Source of the DNA: Quillaja saponaria
Taxonomy: Eukaryota > Streptophyta > Magnoliopsida > Fabales > Quillajaceae
Direction of reading: 5' to 3'
Assembly (NCBI GenBank): GCA_029379385.1
Contig: CM055614.1
Span: 20,627,994-20,691,993, forward strand
DNA: 64,000 bases
The notes under the pieces were generated by a model. That model searched no databases. It had not been told where the DNA came from and saw only the letters and a program-made list of their open reading frames with translations. A program made the translations under genes and the position numbers. This document shows, in pieces, positions 20,214 through 33,074 of this stretch. The first letter of the stretch is position 1, and each line of letters opens with the position of its first letter.

Positions 20214-22910
20214 AAGGTGGCAAAAGCACTGAAAAGATTAGAGTATGATTTTCGTAACTATAGTTTACGATGAACTCACTTTGTCCTTACATTTTATTGT
20301 TTATTTAAAATAGACAGGGATTCAAGTTATAGCCAGCATCAATGACCAAGTTATAGTCGGCATAAAATTGATTTGACAAAACACTTTTCAGTCTATGCAA
20401 ACTGGTCTACATGAAAACAAACATTAATAATATAATAATACATGTTATGATGGCAAGATTATATAGCCAAGATATCCAATATTTTATGTTTCAATAAAAT
20501 CATGTTTCTGATTCTTTTGGATTTAAAAATTCTTCCATCAATATGGTTAAGAAAGGAAAAAGAGATTCCCAAATCAGGTGTCAGTTAAGTTATGTAACAT
20601 AATATTTTTATATACATTAAAATATAATTGTTAATGTATGATCTGTCCGATCTTTATATCTATAAGGTAGGCTGTATGGATGATCTCTTATTCTCGTTTT
20701 GTGTTCCTACCAAGTGGACGGGAATTGAATCCAGTAGTGATCTCTCTAAAATCCCTCGAATATCAAGTTAGAATGAGTTTGATAATATAATTAAATAGTT
20801 CTCATTTTTATTCAATTTGATAAGTATAATTTTTTTCCTAGCTTTTTTTGTTAATATATAGGGTATTTATAGCTGATTTTGGCTAAGCTGCTAACAAACG
20901 TATTTCTTTTATTAGTCCTTGCTTGTTGAGTGAAAATCCACGTGTCAGGCTAGAAGAATTGGTTAAGACAAGCTATGTATTAACAATAACAAGACAAGGT
21001 TTTTGCGGTGTAAACAAAATGAAGAACCTAATTAATGAACAGATGCCATTCATTATTGGCCTTTATTTTATTTTAAACTTTTCTATAGTCCTAATCAAGA
21101 CAAGGGAGAAAATTAAAGAATCCTTGGTTGAAGGACCTAACTAATGCTCTAAAAGCCTATTTGGAAGGTCCAAGACTTGACTTTATGTGCACACTAAGTT
21201 TCCAACTTGTGATTTAAAAAATTGAAACTAAATAAGTTCAAAGGTAAACTTACAAGTAATTGATTGATTAAGAGCTGCTGAGTAAACAACATAAACCAAT
21301 CTATGTTATGCACAGAAATATCAAAAGAGAAAAACTTAAGAACCCATAAGAGCAGCAAGGAGAACTCTAACTCCTCTAACATACCCTTCAAAGATGAATT
21401 CTCCCCCTGTTGTCAACCACATCTTAGAATGCTTTATCAAACCATTGTACACCACAAAAAAGTTGAAGAAACCATGATACCTTTCACCATGGGATATTGC
21501 CATGTCATCCATACAATATATCTAAAAGGGCCCGCTCTTAAATAAGCCTTCTGCACCAAATCTGTCATACCCTTAATTAAGAGTATGACTGACCGGAGAA
21601 ATGAATAATTATACCCCCCCTAACCTTGGATATTCAAGTAGTCCCTGACACACATTATAGTTATGACAATTTAAAATATTACTAATTTAAACTAAAACCA
21701 TGACTCTGTCATTAAACATCAAACGTTCACTACAAATTCGATAATAGTTCCCCCTAATGTGGAACTTGGCAATAATACATACACACCACATGTTACTGGA
21801 TCAACAGTAAACTATAGTACCAAAATATATACAGAGGAGTCTTAATACTAACAAAAATGTAGAATTCCTATAGTAGCTCTGTGTTCAACAACAATATAAA
21901 ACAACTAAGGTGACTGCAAGCGTTGTCCTTAAAGCCTCAAGTGTATGATGTTGAGATGTACCTTGCCGCAGCAGTGTCGGCAGGTGACAAATGTGAAAGG
22001 AGAGGGCAGCTTAGTTGTTGCCAAAATAGATGAAAAATTAACTAGTTTCTAGCCCTTTAATAACAGCTATACAACCAAGAAGAGGAGGAAAGGAAATACA
22101 AGGTAAAAGTAAAGCTAGAACATGGCATGGGTGGAGAAATTTCAAGGGAGTAGCTGCTGAATTTTTGTGACTTCAAGAAGTTTCATGGGAGCCGAAAGAG
22201 GAGAGGAAAAATGAAAGAAACCAAATGTAACAACAAGAAAAAATAAAACAAAGAAGGATGCATCGGCTAAGAGAAAGAAGAGGAAAAAAAGAATAAAAAG
22301 ACAATAATAATAATTAAGCAAGTTAAAGTCATGGTTTTATAACTTATGGTGTAAGTTAATTCTTAGTTTATACTTATATATATGCTTATTCAATTTAGTA
22401 TTCTTTGTTTATAATTTTATTTACCTAATTATAACACTTTACATACAAATATTTAGAATGAATGTTAAAATATCGAGTTATAACATTTATAGTACTGCAA
22501 GATATTCTCCTACATATTCATCTAACTCCCTTATTTCACATATATACAGTCCCAATTCTTCTCTATGTTACTCCAAATATAGAAGCCATTGTTATACCTC
22601 ATACTATCAATTATACCACAAACAAGCCAGCCATTACCATAATCTTTATAATACTTCTTACCAACCATACTACAAGATTGACTATCCATTTTCTGCTCCA
22701 AACAAAGAATATTGTTCACTCAAAACTCAGTTTAAGTTGTTGATCACTAACTAATCAATGAAAGTCCAATTGCAACTATAATAGTTGAACCGAAAGTAAA
22801 GGAGGAAAAGGAGCAAACAGGATATGGTGGTACATAATTTGAAGTTATTGGTGATATACATAAGGTTGACACAGAAAAAAAAAATTAACGGATAAATTTT
22901 TGAACTCCAT
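20214..22910. other. No recognised gene
   Basis: The first 1.1 kb is shared with copy B. From 21190 the minus strand has 'GACAACAGGGGGAGAATTC' (about 21397-21415), reminiscent of a copia polypurine tract and 3' end, but no LTR pair was found. Frames at 21303-21545 and 22458-22754 (Tyr/Ser-rich) resemble nothing known to me. Confidence 0.5.
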
Positions 22911-23263
22911 GGATGCAGTGTGAAGCTTGAACTAAAGATCAAGAGTGAAGTTGAAGCTAGAGTCAACTATAGAGCGCTTATAGGATCAATAATTGAAGCT
23001 CTGGATTCGGTACTAGTTCCCTCTCACAAGAAGATTATTATTAGAACCTAAGAACTACAAGCACTGCAAGAAAAGCAAGATAAGAACTCCACCATTGCAA
23101 CTTAGGATCCAATAGGATTGGGTGTTTATGTGAAGTACAATGTCCCAGTAGTGGAGTTGGCAAGTGGAACATCTTTGGCTGATGAAGAAAAGATAAGAAG
23201 TTTTGGATGTAGGTTCAGAAAATTAGCAGCCAAGTGCAAGAAAACAAAACAAGGAGCAATATG
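22893..23263 (+). pseudogene. Unrecognised coding-like remnant upstream of a polypurine tract
   Basis: One reading frame stays protein-like for about 120 codons with only two in-frame stops (TAA near 23049, TAG near 23104). It reads VKLELKIKSEVEARVNYRAL, then a SIIEALDSVLVPSHKKIII phrase, ELQALQEKQDKN, DPIGLGVYVKYNVPVVELAS, and SFGCRFRKLAAKCKKTKQGA, ending at TGA 23261. I do not recognise it. It precedes a PPT and LTR by about 200 bases, so it is either the end of an LTR element's own ORF or captured host sequence. Confidence 0.35.
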
Positions 23264-23470
23264 ATTCTATAGTATTGAATTTCCCTTCAAAGAACAAATG
23301 ATTCAAAGTTGCTCCCAAAAAAATTTCTTATGAGGAAATTCAAAGTATAATGATGAAATGGGTAAATAATATGTTATCTCTTCATGTTGGCTTCCAAGCT
23401 CTAGTGGCAGCTAGGTAGTCTATTAACATGGAAAGTTTAAATTTCACACCCTTGAGGACAAGGGTGTTTT

Positions 23471-23483
23471 CAAGGGGGAAATT
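23471..23483 (+). other. Polypurine tract
   Basis: CAAGGGGGAAATT immediately before the LTR's TGTTATG. Upstream 'ttgaggacaagggtgttttc' is a typical end of plant gypsy internal regions. Confidence 0.65.
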
Positions 23484-23949
23484 TGTTATGTGCCTAAATT
23501 CAACTTAGGACTAATTAGGAATTTGTTAGGAATTAGCTTATAAATGAAGAATAGGTTATCTGGAATTGGCAGAATTTGAATGAAATGGGAAATTTGCTAT
23601 AGAATTTGTTAGTTAGTTGTAGTTCATTCTGTCTCTATCTCCATCTCTCTCCTCCATAGCTACATTTCCTTGTGAAATCCCCAAGTTAGGTTTTGGAACC
23701 TAGCCAATGAATTTGATAGCTACTTTTTGGGATTTATGGGAAATTAGGAATTTTAGAAGGACAAAGAAGAAGAAAAGGGGGAAGCCATTAGAGAGAAAAT
23801 CAAGCAGGACAGAAGGTTATCATATTCATCGACAGCCTATGGGGTTACAGAGTATGCCTTAAGTAGGCAACAAACAAAGTGAAGATTACAATTACATCCT
23901 TTTACCTAAATTTTCCACTATACCTTTAATTATTATTTTGTACCTAACA
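23484..23949 (+). repeat. LTR (3' or solo), plus-strand element
   Basis: 466 bases with TGTTATGTGCC at the left and TACCTAACA at the right (TGTTA/TAACA). The PPT precedes it. No matching 5' LTR is visible in the window; upstream internal sequence is limited to the coding-like remnant. Confidence 0.6.
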
Positions 23950-24846
23950 TTCTCTTGATCATGAAAGGACTGGGATGCAACATGGTAGTCGATCTTCTTG
24001 TGGGAAAACTGAGAAGATGACATGACTCAACAACTTGAAGGGTGATTATTGTTTTTAGTTTGGGGCTTTTTTACTTTTGACTTAGTTACTATTTTTTACG
24101 TTGTTGTTGTTTTTAGTATAATGGTATATTAAAAGGGTATATTAAATTAATAAAGTATATGTGTTAGTGGAAGGGTTTAAGAGACATTAATCTCTAATCC
24201 ATTAAAAGGCACTAGTAAGATTGTCTTCAACCTTCATTCTCCATTTTTTGCAATTGAAGGACCAAGAAAGATAAGAGAGAAACTTAGAGTAAGAAATTCT
24301 TGCATGTAAGGCTTACCAAGACCAGAATTAAAATCCAAACCGATTAAAAGACTCAGCAGACTTAGGAGGTTATGTTGCTTACTTCACAAGCAATATCTAG
24401 GCAACTTTGATGAATTAGGTTTCTAGAGTTGTTTGAGTGGGAATTTAGTGCTAGAAGAACAATTAAAGGGGAGTTTAGATAGCATTTAAGAAAGAAGGAA
24501 AGAAATAACACCATTAGCATCAAGCGCTAGGCTGCTAGTTGCTGCAAAACAAGTATGTACTATGTGTTTCCTTATATGGATTTCTTTTACTAAAAAATGT
24601 AAATTGCTTCATTTTTATTTATTTTTACTCATTTACTACTCCTTCAATAAAACAATTGCATGAATTCTAAGTTGGTTGAAAAGAACTAAATTGATAAATG
24701 ATTTTAGCATGATTTAGTACATTGCTTGTTCATAAGTGTGTAGATGTTAGCCCTATAAGTTGCTTCAACACACTAGTTTCTAGACCTAATAAATTAAAGG
24801 GGAGGTTTTCCTCAAGGGTTCTTATGTTAATCTGTAAAACCAACTT
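23950..24846. other. No recognised gene
   Basis: A purine-rich tract (24200-24560) resembles a transcribed leader with a possible 5' splice site (AACAAGTATGTACTATG near 24548), but nothing in it matches a family I know. Confidence 0.4.
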
Positions 24847-26478
24847 TGTCATGACCCAAACCAGGGCCATAACTGGCGAATGGATTAGGAAAACATAGGC
24901 TTACCTTGACCCAAACAAGCCTACAAAGGTTCTCACAAACGAAATAAAATTGCATAGTCCATATAAAAATCGGACACTTAAAAGTTTGTAAGCCTGATAG
25001 AATAATAATATAATATACAAATGGTTATCCATGACCTAAAGAACATAATCGAATAGAACAAATCCCAGAATAAGGTTGCAATGAAGTTTAATTTATGAAT
25101 ATACAGATATAAATATCCAAATGCAAAAAGATACAAATATAACTAGGCCCAAGCCAAAACAAAGGCTAGGAATACCAAAAAGAAACTTCACATGGACACC
25201 TTCTCATAAACAGAAACTTGGAAAACAAGATCAGCTATATGGAAAAACAAAATCAACTAACGAGGGTGAGTCACCAAGACTCCGTGAGTAGACAATGCAT
25301 AATCTAGTAGTTGGGGAACTTACCCAAGCATGAATACTTTATCAATAGTTAGTTTACATAAAGATACATTTTAAATAACATAAGCAAGATGATTAAATAG
25401 TTTTCAATAAACATTTGGTAAGAGAAGTATAACTAAAATCTTAAAGCAACGAGAGTAAACCATTTGACATCATCATTTTATGAAAATCTTAGTTAAGCAT
25501 TATGTAATGTCACAAATGTCAAACCAAAATGCCCATAAGGTATAACGAGTCCACAACAAACCCTTGCTAACTAGGATGTCAAATCCATCAATTCATACAA
25601 ATCGTTGAACTCGTAGGTTACAATGAGTTAGTGTTAAACCTCTACTAATTAGGGTATCAAACTTATTACCACTTATGTTAGCCCACACATGGGATTAGGC
25701 TATCCCTGCCTAATTAGGTACCATATCCGAAATACTATGTGCACATAGGCTAACTATACCTCATTAGCTTACGTGTTCTAACAAGTACCATTCCGTAAAA
25801 ATAATCCAAAAATAAAATATTATTTGAATAACAAAGCCATGCCAAGATGAAAACTAAGAAAATCAATAGAAATGTCTCCAATATCATTATCCAAACAAAA
25901 AATATGCCGATATTTAATTTCCAAATCATATATGTCATCAAATCCAAAGTCAAATGCAGTTGTACACCAACAATCAAAATAATATAAATCAACTTTAATT
26001 CAAGTGGCAATATTAATTTCAAATCTATTCAAAGCATATGTCCAAGAAAACTTATCAAATAAGAGATGATGAAATGTTAAAGTGATTGTCCTCGATGACT
26101 ATGTTCAAGAATATAAAGTAAAAAATAACGATATCCATGTATGCATAAGTGATTCAAAATGAATCTTTAAAATATTTGATGGTTCAAATGCACTTTCCAA
26201 ATCATTTACTCAATAACTACTTTGAAAAGCTTGAAAGATCAAAAGTCAAGTTTAAGTAAAACATGTTTATACAAAAAGTAGTTTCCAAATTGAAAAGTAA
26301 TGATACATGTGGTAAGTAGAATAAAAACACTACAATATAAACTATCCACTCACGGTACAAGCGAAGCTTCCAAGAATGTTAAGAACTGAAAGTCACTGAA
26401 TCGAAGGTATGAGTGTCTCTAATGAGTCTAGAATAATTTTAGATAATGATACAATAAGCATCTCAACTTCAAATGGAA

Positions 26479-27092
26479 TGTTAGGAATTTTCATAAGTTT
26501 TTAAAGTAATTTGACCTAATCAATCATTACTTTTGTTTAAATGAAAATTTATTTCATTTCACAAAATAATTTCTATATGAATAGTTATTAAAGCATTAAA
26601 AAGAGAGAAAGTTTGGTTATTGTGACTTAATCAAAAAGTCATTACTTTTTACTAAAGTGAAAAGACAATTGGTTTCATAAAAATAATTTTTTTATGAACA
26701 ATAATGTCTTTTCATTAAAAACCCTATAAGAACTTTTATGGCCATGTGACTTATTCAAAAAGTCATTACTTTTGATTAAATGAAAAGACATTTCTTTTTG
26801 CATATTAACTTCCATATGAATAGAAATGTCCTTTCATGGAAAGCCTATAAAAGTATCATGCTTAACCACATTTTTCGTACTCTTCTTCTTCTCTTTCTTT
26901 CTCTTTTCAAGTTATAATTTCTGTTTATATCTAATAGCAACCTTAGATATAAAAGAGCATATTTTATCTTGGGAGACTTATTTACTATAATCCATTGCAA
27001 GTAGGGTGCAAATATAGTCTTAAGGAAAGAGAAATTCTAACTCGACTAAGGCATTTCAAAGGTATTTATTGTTTCTGTAACTTTTTACTACA
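26479..27092 (+). repeat. 5' LTR of the copia-like element
   Basis: TGTTAGGAATTTTC to TTTTACTACA. TATA box TATAAAAG at 26846-26853 followed by a CTTCTTCTTCTC pyrimidine leader. It contains three spaced copies of 'aaaagtcattactttt'. Confidence 0.85.
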
Positions 27093-27162
27093 ATCTTAAG
27101 ACTATATTTTGTGTAACAATGGAAGACACAATTCCAAATGCCTATAGTCAATGATGTGATGA

Positions 27163-27360
27163 AATTGACAAGTTAATGGTTCATAGAGATCAAGTGATGA
27201 AATGGGGGAACAAAAGCTATTTTTGTAGATTGACAAAGAGAAGGAAAAGTTACAATATTTGAAATTGACAAGTTAATGGTTCGTAGAGATCAAGTGATGA
27301 AATGGGGGAACAAAAGCCATTTTTGTAGATTAACAAAGAGAAGGAAAAGTTAAAATAATT
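27163..27360 (+). repeat. 99-base tandem duplication in the element interior
   Basis: 'gaaattgacaagttaatggt' to 'agaaggaaaagtt' occurs twice head to tail (27163 and about 27262), differing at a few positions. It lies just after the gag-like ATG. Confidence 0.85.
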
Positions 27361-29314
27361 GATTGAGAACTTTTCATGAAGAATTAGGTTTTTCATTCTA
27401 CTTTAAATCTTTTAAGTTGTTAATTGATTTTCGTATTTTTAGAGTGAAAGTACATATGAAAAATGAATTATGGTTTTATATGTGTATGGCAAAATACATG
27501 GACGAGGAAAATAAATATTAATTTTGTGTCTGTTGAAATTTTCTAGTATGAAAATATGGTTGAATGTTAGACATAATATATAAATTTTGGTGTTTAAGTT
27601 TATGTATTGAAAAGTGATAAAGATTAGAATATGATTTCAATACAAAGATTATTTTCTTCTAAAGCCGAAGAAATGAGAAAATTCTTTTGTTATATGTTAT
27701 ATTTTCTTTATTATATAAAGGATATGGACTAGTGAATTAATTGGACTTGGGCAAGTACAAGTCTAATACTAGCACCATGGTTTGAACAATAGCTTATTTT
27801 GTGAAAATTAAATTCATAAAATATAATTTTATATATGGTATATATTTAAGAATATTATTCATATGATTAAATTCTATTTTGAATTTGTATATGAAGTTTT
27901 GATGTATAAAATAAATGGCGGAATTATTATAAATTTCTAGTTTTATTATACGTCAAGGAAATAAATTTTCTTTAAAAAATAAAAAATAAAAATTCTAGAA
28001 GGTATAAAGAGAAATGGTTATTTCTTGATTATTTATACTTTGTGATTTGGCTAGTAGTAATACTCGTTTGGAGAATTTTTCATGGTTAAAATTATGGGGA
28101 TAGTTGTTAAATTCAATATTGTATGTTTATTAGATTAATACTCAGTATATTAGAGTATGAATATGAATTTATTCATATACTCCATGGACTTTTGAAATGG
28201 TTTAAAAAATGGGTTTAAAAGAATGTTATTAGAAAATTGTACAATGGGAATATTGTTTTGAAATTAATATTATTGTACAATTTTGTATAACAAAAAGTAT
28301 ATGATATATCAACGTGATGAAAGGATTTAAAATCTCATTCGGAAAGGTGATGTTGATGTTATTGTAACGGTGATCCTACGTAGTCTAAACATTAAAGGTA
28401 AATACAAATTTCTTTCAAAAATAGTATTTCAATAGTGGTTCACCTAAGAAGCATATAATTGCTAAAAGTTCCAAAATCAAGTTTAAGAATATTGATATTG
28501 ATGTTAGAAAACATCATTGGCAATGTTTTAAAATGAAAGTAAAATAATCACCAAGTTAATTGGTTTTATCAAGGGTGAATTGGTATTGATATTAGAAATA
28601 TCAATATGGATGGTATGATCCTAAAGTAAATTAAAGGAAAGTTTTATTTCAAAGTCAAAGAAAAATATTGACAGATCTTTTGCAAATTATCTAGGCAGGG
28701 ACGTGATATGAAAAAACTTTTGGGAGATGGGTTTTATAAAGTTTTTTAAATGAGAGGTTACTTATGTGGGAACCAACTAGACTGTTAGGAAAAGTCCTAA
28801 TCTTCTAGTTTCAAATGGAAACGAACACGTAATTAAAACTAGTTTATGAACTTTACAAGTATAAAGGTTAAAGAACCTTTATGTCATCTCAAAGTAAGTG
28901 CATGCTAGTATAGAGAAAAATAGAGGGTAGGTTTAACCTTTAATGAATCTATATCCTAAGTGAAAAATACATATCATATAGTGCATTTATAGATTCACCC
29001 ATGTATATATGGCAATTATGGCTGCTTCTGCAAGATCAGAAAGCTTATCTTAATGAAATATGAATTCTTAAGATGTAGCACATGGCCATTAATGTGCTGG
29101 AAGTAGAAATTATAATTGTAAAGTTATATGGATGAGTAATATATATGATGTCATCTAAAGATTACAAAGTTCAAGTCTTATGACACTTTGGATTCTGATA
29201 TTTTATAATTACCAGAAAAGATTCAAGTCTAGGACACCTTATACAACCAACCAATAGTGTAAAGAGAAAAAGACATTTAAAAGTGGTTTCAATACTTTGA
29301 AAATTGGGAGAAAT

Positions 29315-29949
29315 TGTTAGGAATTTTCATAAGTATTTAAAGTAATTTGACTTAATCAAAAGTCATTACTTTTGTTCAAATGAAAAGTTATTTCCTTTTA
29401 TTAAGTTATTTCCTTTTATAAAATAACTTCTATATGATTAGTTATCAAAGTATTGAAAAGAGAGAAAATTTGGTTATTGTGACTTAATCAAAAAGTCATT
29501 ACTTTTTGCTTAAATGAAAAGACACTTAGTTTCATAAAAATAACTGTTTTATGAACAAGAATGTCTTTTTATTAAAAACCCTATAAGAACTTTTATGGCT
29601 ATGTGACTTAATCAAAAAGTCATTACTTTTGATTAAATGAAAAGACATTTCTTTTTGCATATTAACTTCTATATGAATAGAAATGTCCTTTCATGGAAAG
29701 CCTATAAAAGTAACATGCTTAACCATATTTTTTGTATCTCTTCTTCTTCTCTTTCTTTCTCTTTTCAAGTTTTAATTTTTGTTTATATCTAATAGCAACC
29801 TTAGACATAAAAGAGCCTGTTTATTTTGGGAGGCTTAGTTGTTGTAGCCCATTGCAAGTAGGGTGCAAATATAGTCTTCAGGAAAGAGAAATTATAACTC
29901 GACTCAGGCATTTCAAAGGTGTTTATTATTTATGCAACTTTTTACTGCA
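29315..29949 (+). repeat. 3' LTR of the copia-like element
   Basis: TGTTAGGAATTTTC to TTTTACTGCA. Carries a small duplication ('aagttatttccttttat' twice near 29385-29415) absent from the 5' LTR, which explains most of the length difference. TATA box at 29703-29710. Confidence 0.85.
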
Positions 29950-31298
29950 TGGAATAACCAAGGGTTAGAAATAATGAGTCCTCTACAAAGGCTGAATTCA
30001 AAGTTAACCCCAAATAACAAATCCTAACCCAAAAGCAAACATCCAAATCCAACGAATTCCAAAAATGACTAAAATATGCTAAATTAACCTTAGTGATCTC
30101 AAAACAAAAATCATATAAATATACCGTAGTGAAAACATATGCTAAATCCTACAGTTTCGCAAACTAACAAAAATAATCATTTTTAAAAGTTTTCTGTACC
30201 TATCAATTTCAAAGTATGTTTTCAAATTACCCATTAACCCAAATCAACATAAAAATTTCATTTCCCACACTTCTAACAACTTACAATTCCAAAATTTCAA
30301 AACTGCATTCTTGTATTAGAATTTTTACATCCAAACACCCACATAAATAACCAAGACTTAATTCATGAAAATTTCAATAAATAAGATTAGGCTAGGATTT
30401 TGTAATTAGGAGACATAATAGACAATTCAGTCAACTTATAATTGGAATCAACAGAACACAATTTCAATTGTAATTTCAAGTTCACGGCTTTAGGAATTAG
30501 CTTATTACAATGCAAGGAAATTCAAGAGTGCAAGAAGGACCCATAGGCTACTAATTTACTTTTATGGTTTTAAGGTAGTTTGGGTGCCAAATAGGAGCTA
30601 GAATTTCAGCTATCTCTAAAACAAGCTAGATTGGAGCTAAAAAATTGGCATCAATAGTTTTTGAAAAATGGCTCCAAAGTGGGCTGAATTGGAGAGCTAG
30701 ATTGGCTGCTTTAAGTGCCTGAAAATGACCCTCAAATGGCTTCAATTTGGAGTTGTAATGGCCATCTAAAGTGGCTGGAACCAAGACAAAAAAATGACTA
30801 AAAATTAGCTTAAAAAAGGGACTAAAATGGAGCCTGTTTTGGGTGGCTTTTTCGGCTATTTTAGGTTGCTATTTGGAAATAGAAATAGGACTTAATGGAG
30901 GAAAAATGAGGTTAAAATAACAACTCAAAATAGTTCAAAAAGGGACTGAAATAATAGCAAAAATGGAGTTGCTTTGGATTGGTTGAAAGGGCCAACTTTA
31001 AGGAATTTTAAGAAGGTCTTAGCAGGGGAAAAAAGAAGGAATTTTGGAAATAGGTTCCCAAAGTTTTACCCGACTTAATGTAAAATTTTCAATTTTAACT
31101 TTAAAAACCTTATACAATTTAAATCATGTAAAAATAATTTATTTATTTATGCAATGAAAGCATGTGTAATTTACAAAAATAACTTTATTGACTCTAAAAT
31201 ATCCAAAATGGTTTTTGGAGCTCACTAAGAAATTCTAGCTGGTTCAAAATATTTTTCCAAAACTTCCAATCCACTAATTGGGCACAGTCAAAATTACA

Positions 31299-32009
31299 AG
31301 TCCTCATAGTAGAAATCTTAGTATGCAATCATTGTGTCCCCTTCATCTGAATTCTTCTTAATAGAGTATGAAATAAATTGTATCCATTGATTGAGAATTT
31401 CAAACCATTATGCAAACTTGTAATAGAGAATAGGCATATATGTACTTCATCTATGCCCGTTATTGATAGTACTGCTATGTACATTCTAAATAAGAGGTGG
31501 CACATGTATTTTTCTCCTAGGCTGTATTTTGTTTGTATCTAAAATGACGCAAAAAATCATCTTTAAATTTTGAACAACTAAGGGAGAGGATGAACAGATG
31601 TATAGTGGATCTAGAAAAAAAGTTCAATTGACAATTTGTCAAATATGTTATTATTTAAAAAATAGATTATCTTCTTCAATTAACAAATCACATTACAAGA
31701 AATTATCACATCTGTGTCTGCAATACTAAAGACTCAGAAATTCCATATGCAAATAAGTATTATTTGCACATGTAATCTTATTTTCTAAGCTGCATATATA
31801 CAAATACAGATAATTGTAACAAAAATTATTTTCCAGACCATGATACTCTTAACGCAGACACAAAAATTGATAAATTTTTGTGATTTATTTCACGATTGTA
31901 TTTGCATTTATTTTCTTTTATCTACTTATGTTGTTTACAGATGTTAGTGTGAATAATTTTTTTTTTAAAAGTTGATTTTATATGAGCCTGCCTGTCATAA
32001 TATCTACGA
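31299..32009. other. Spacer with a CACTA-like terminus at 31691
   Basis: CATTACAAGAAATTATCACA at 31691 resembles the CACTACAAGAAATT ends of plant CACTA (En/Spm) transposons with one mismatch in the first five bases. The following 250 bases repeat 'gcagacac', 'ctgcat' and 'caaata' motifs, like subterminal repeats. No convincing mirror-image end was found on the right. Confidence 0.35.
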
Positions 32010-32039
32010 TTGCCTATGGAAATGCAGATACTTTTCCCC

Positions 32040-32230
32040 AAATTAAACCCTAGCCGACGTATTCCTTCTCCTTCTTCCTTATTTTCCTTTCCTGTTCTAC
32101 AACTCGAGCTCCCAATACTACAACTCGATCTTCTTGCTGCCGATAGAGCTACTCGCAGCCAAGGAGTGTCAACCTGTCCACCATCGTGGGTCTCGCTGGT
32201 GATGTCTATCTACTTGCCCAGCTTTTATAC
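32040..32230 (+). other. Exon-like GC-richer patch with a telo-box
   Basis: Locally richer in G and C than its surroundings and starting with AAACCCTAGCCG, the telo-box found in 5' regions of many plant housekeeping genes. The 129-codon frame at 32010-32399 overlaps it (LDLLAADRATRSQGVSTC), but its second half is AT-rich and not credible as protein. It could be a captured 5' exon. Confidence 0.3.
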
Positions 32231-33074
32231 CATGTATGTTTCCTTTGTCAAAATGATATCTTTTGCTTACTTTGTCAAAATTATATCCCATCCTAGCTTT
32301 TCTTTTCTTTATTTCTCTTATATTTATGTCAAAATACCTAAGTTTTTGACATTTACAAGTATGATATATGGTTATGATTTTGATGCGGTATTGTTATAAG
32401 GTTAATAGGTAGTTGTAGAAGGCTAAGGTTGTCTTAGTATCAGAAAAAAATTGGATCTATTAATATTGATAAGAAACACAAGTGTTTGATAAATATAAAA
32501 TTATGAATATGAAAGAACTTTATATAGATTAGCCACTAGGTCAGAAAAAATCTTTATTTTCTATGAGCTTGCTGTGAGTCTTGTCATAATTGCATTGTGG
32601 TTGTCAATTCCTGGTGGAATGCTGCTAAAGGCCTGCAACTGTAATATTGACTATTGTTCTCTTCTGTTCCATTATCTTTAGCATATTTATGGCTATTAAT
32701 ATGGTTGAACTTTACCTTTCCCAAGAATGGCTTTGTTGGTTTTAGGTATAATTTGGCAATAGATAAAGGGACTATTAGATCTAAGTCTCATATTGGCTAT
32801 CTTGTTTCCCAGTTATGTGTAACGTCCTGAGAATGATTATTTTTAAATCTTATAGCTGCTTGCAAACATTTACTTTACTAGAGAATTTTGATTGGCATTA
32901 TGTAGAGAGCTTGTCAGTGACTTGGTGGTATTGGGTTCATTTTTTAAGAACTTTAGGTTAAACATTTACATGTTCAAACAATTTGTTGCCATTATCACAC
33001 TTTACTAGATTAAGTTATTAATGTAAGTCAACGAAAAAAAATTGATAATGTCAACTACATATTTTCCCAATATC

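Larger units (their letters stand above)
13215..21345. repeat. Segmental duplication, copy A
   Basis: Co-linear with copy B (47770-53560), same orientation, about 34.5 kb apart. Matching landmarks: leader (13215/47770), LTR (13851/48363), the GGCAC-motif tract (14860/49360), AT-rich tract (16560/51120), tandem 'ggtgatgaagacaa' units (19270/51475), solo LTR (19850/52060), 'gatctgtccgat' (20640/52840), and 'ggaaggtcc' (21163/53389). The main difference is the LINE inserted at 16755-19179 in A. Similarity fades at 21345 in A and 53560 in B. Confidence 0.85.
26474..29954 (+). mobile_element. Complete but non-coding copia-like LTR element (LARD-like)
   Basis: LTRs at 26479-27092 (614 bases) and 29315-29949 (635 bases), both TG...CA, with perfect TGGAA target duplications at 26474-26478 and 29950-29954. 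A PPT-like AAAATTGGGAGAAAT precedes the 3' LTR, which sets the plus strand. The 2.2 kb interior has no frame resembling gag, RT or integrase, so it would need another element's proteins. The interior starts ATGGAAGACACAATTCC at 27119, reminiscent of a gag start, and soon hits stops. The element interrupts the long repeat at 24847-31298. Confidence 0.85.
24847..31298. repeat. Possible long gypsy LTR, interrupted by a copia-like insertion
   Basis: Begins TGTCATGACCCAAACCAGGG, a start seen in long gypsy LTRs of several plants, and may end GGGCACAGTCAAAATTACA at 31298. Leaving out the insertion 26479-29954 it would be about 3 kb. No target duplication was found and no coding frame is credible, so the ends are guesses. 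Repeated short motifs such as 'ggctccaaa' and 'aaaaagggactaaaa' occur at 30600-30980. Confidence 0.3.

Noticed and set aside
21397..21415. GACAACAGGGGGAGAATTC (minus strand) as a copia polypurine tract
   Set aside because: No LTR pair or pol sequence could be tied to it; left as a remark.
22458..22754. Tyr/Ser-rich 98-codon frame
   Set aside because: Three overlapping frames on both strands are open in this low-complexity stretch; no family resemblance.
25750..26022. Hydrophobic minus-strand 90-codon frame that looks like membrane helices
   Set aside because: AT-rich sequence gives Leu/Ile/Phe runs by chance; no start context, homologue or neighbour supports it.
32010..32399. 129-codon frame after a telo-box
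   Set aside because: Only the first half has gene-like composition; kept as an exon-like patch, not as a gene.
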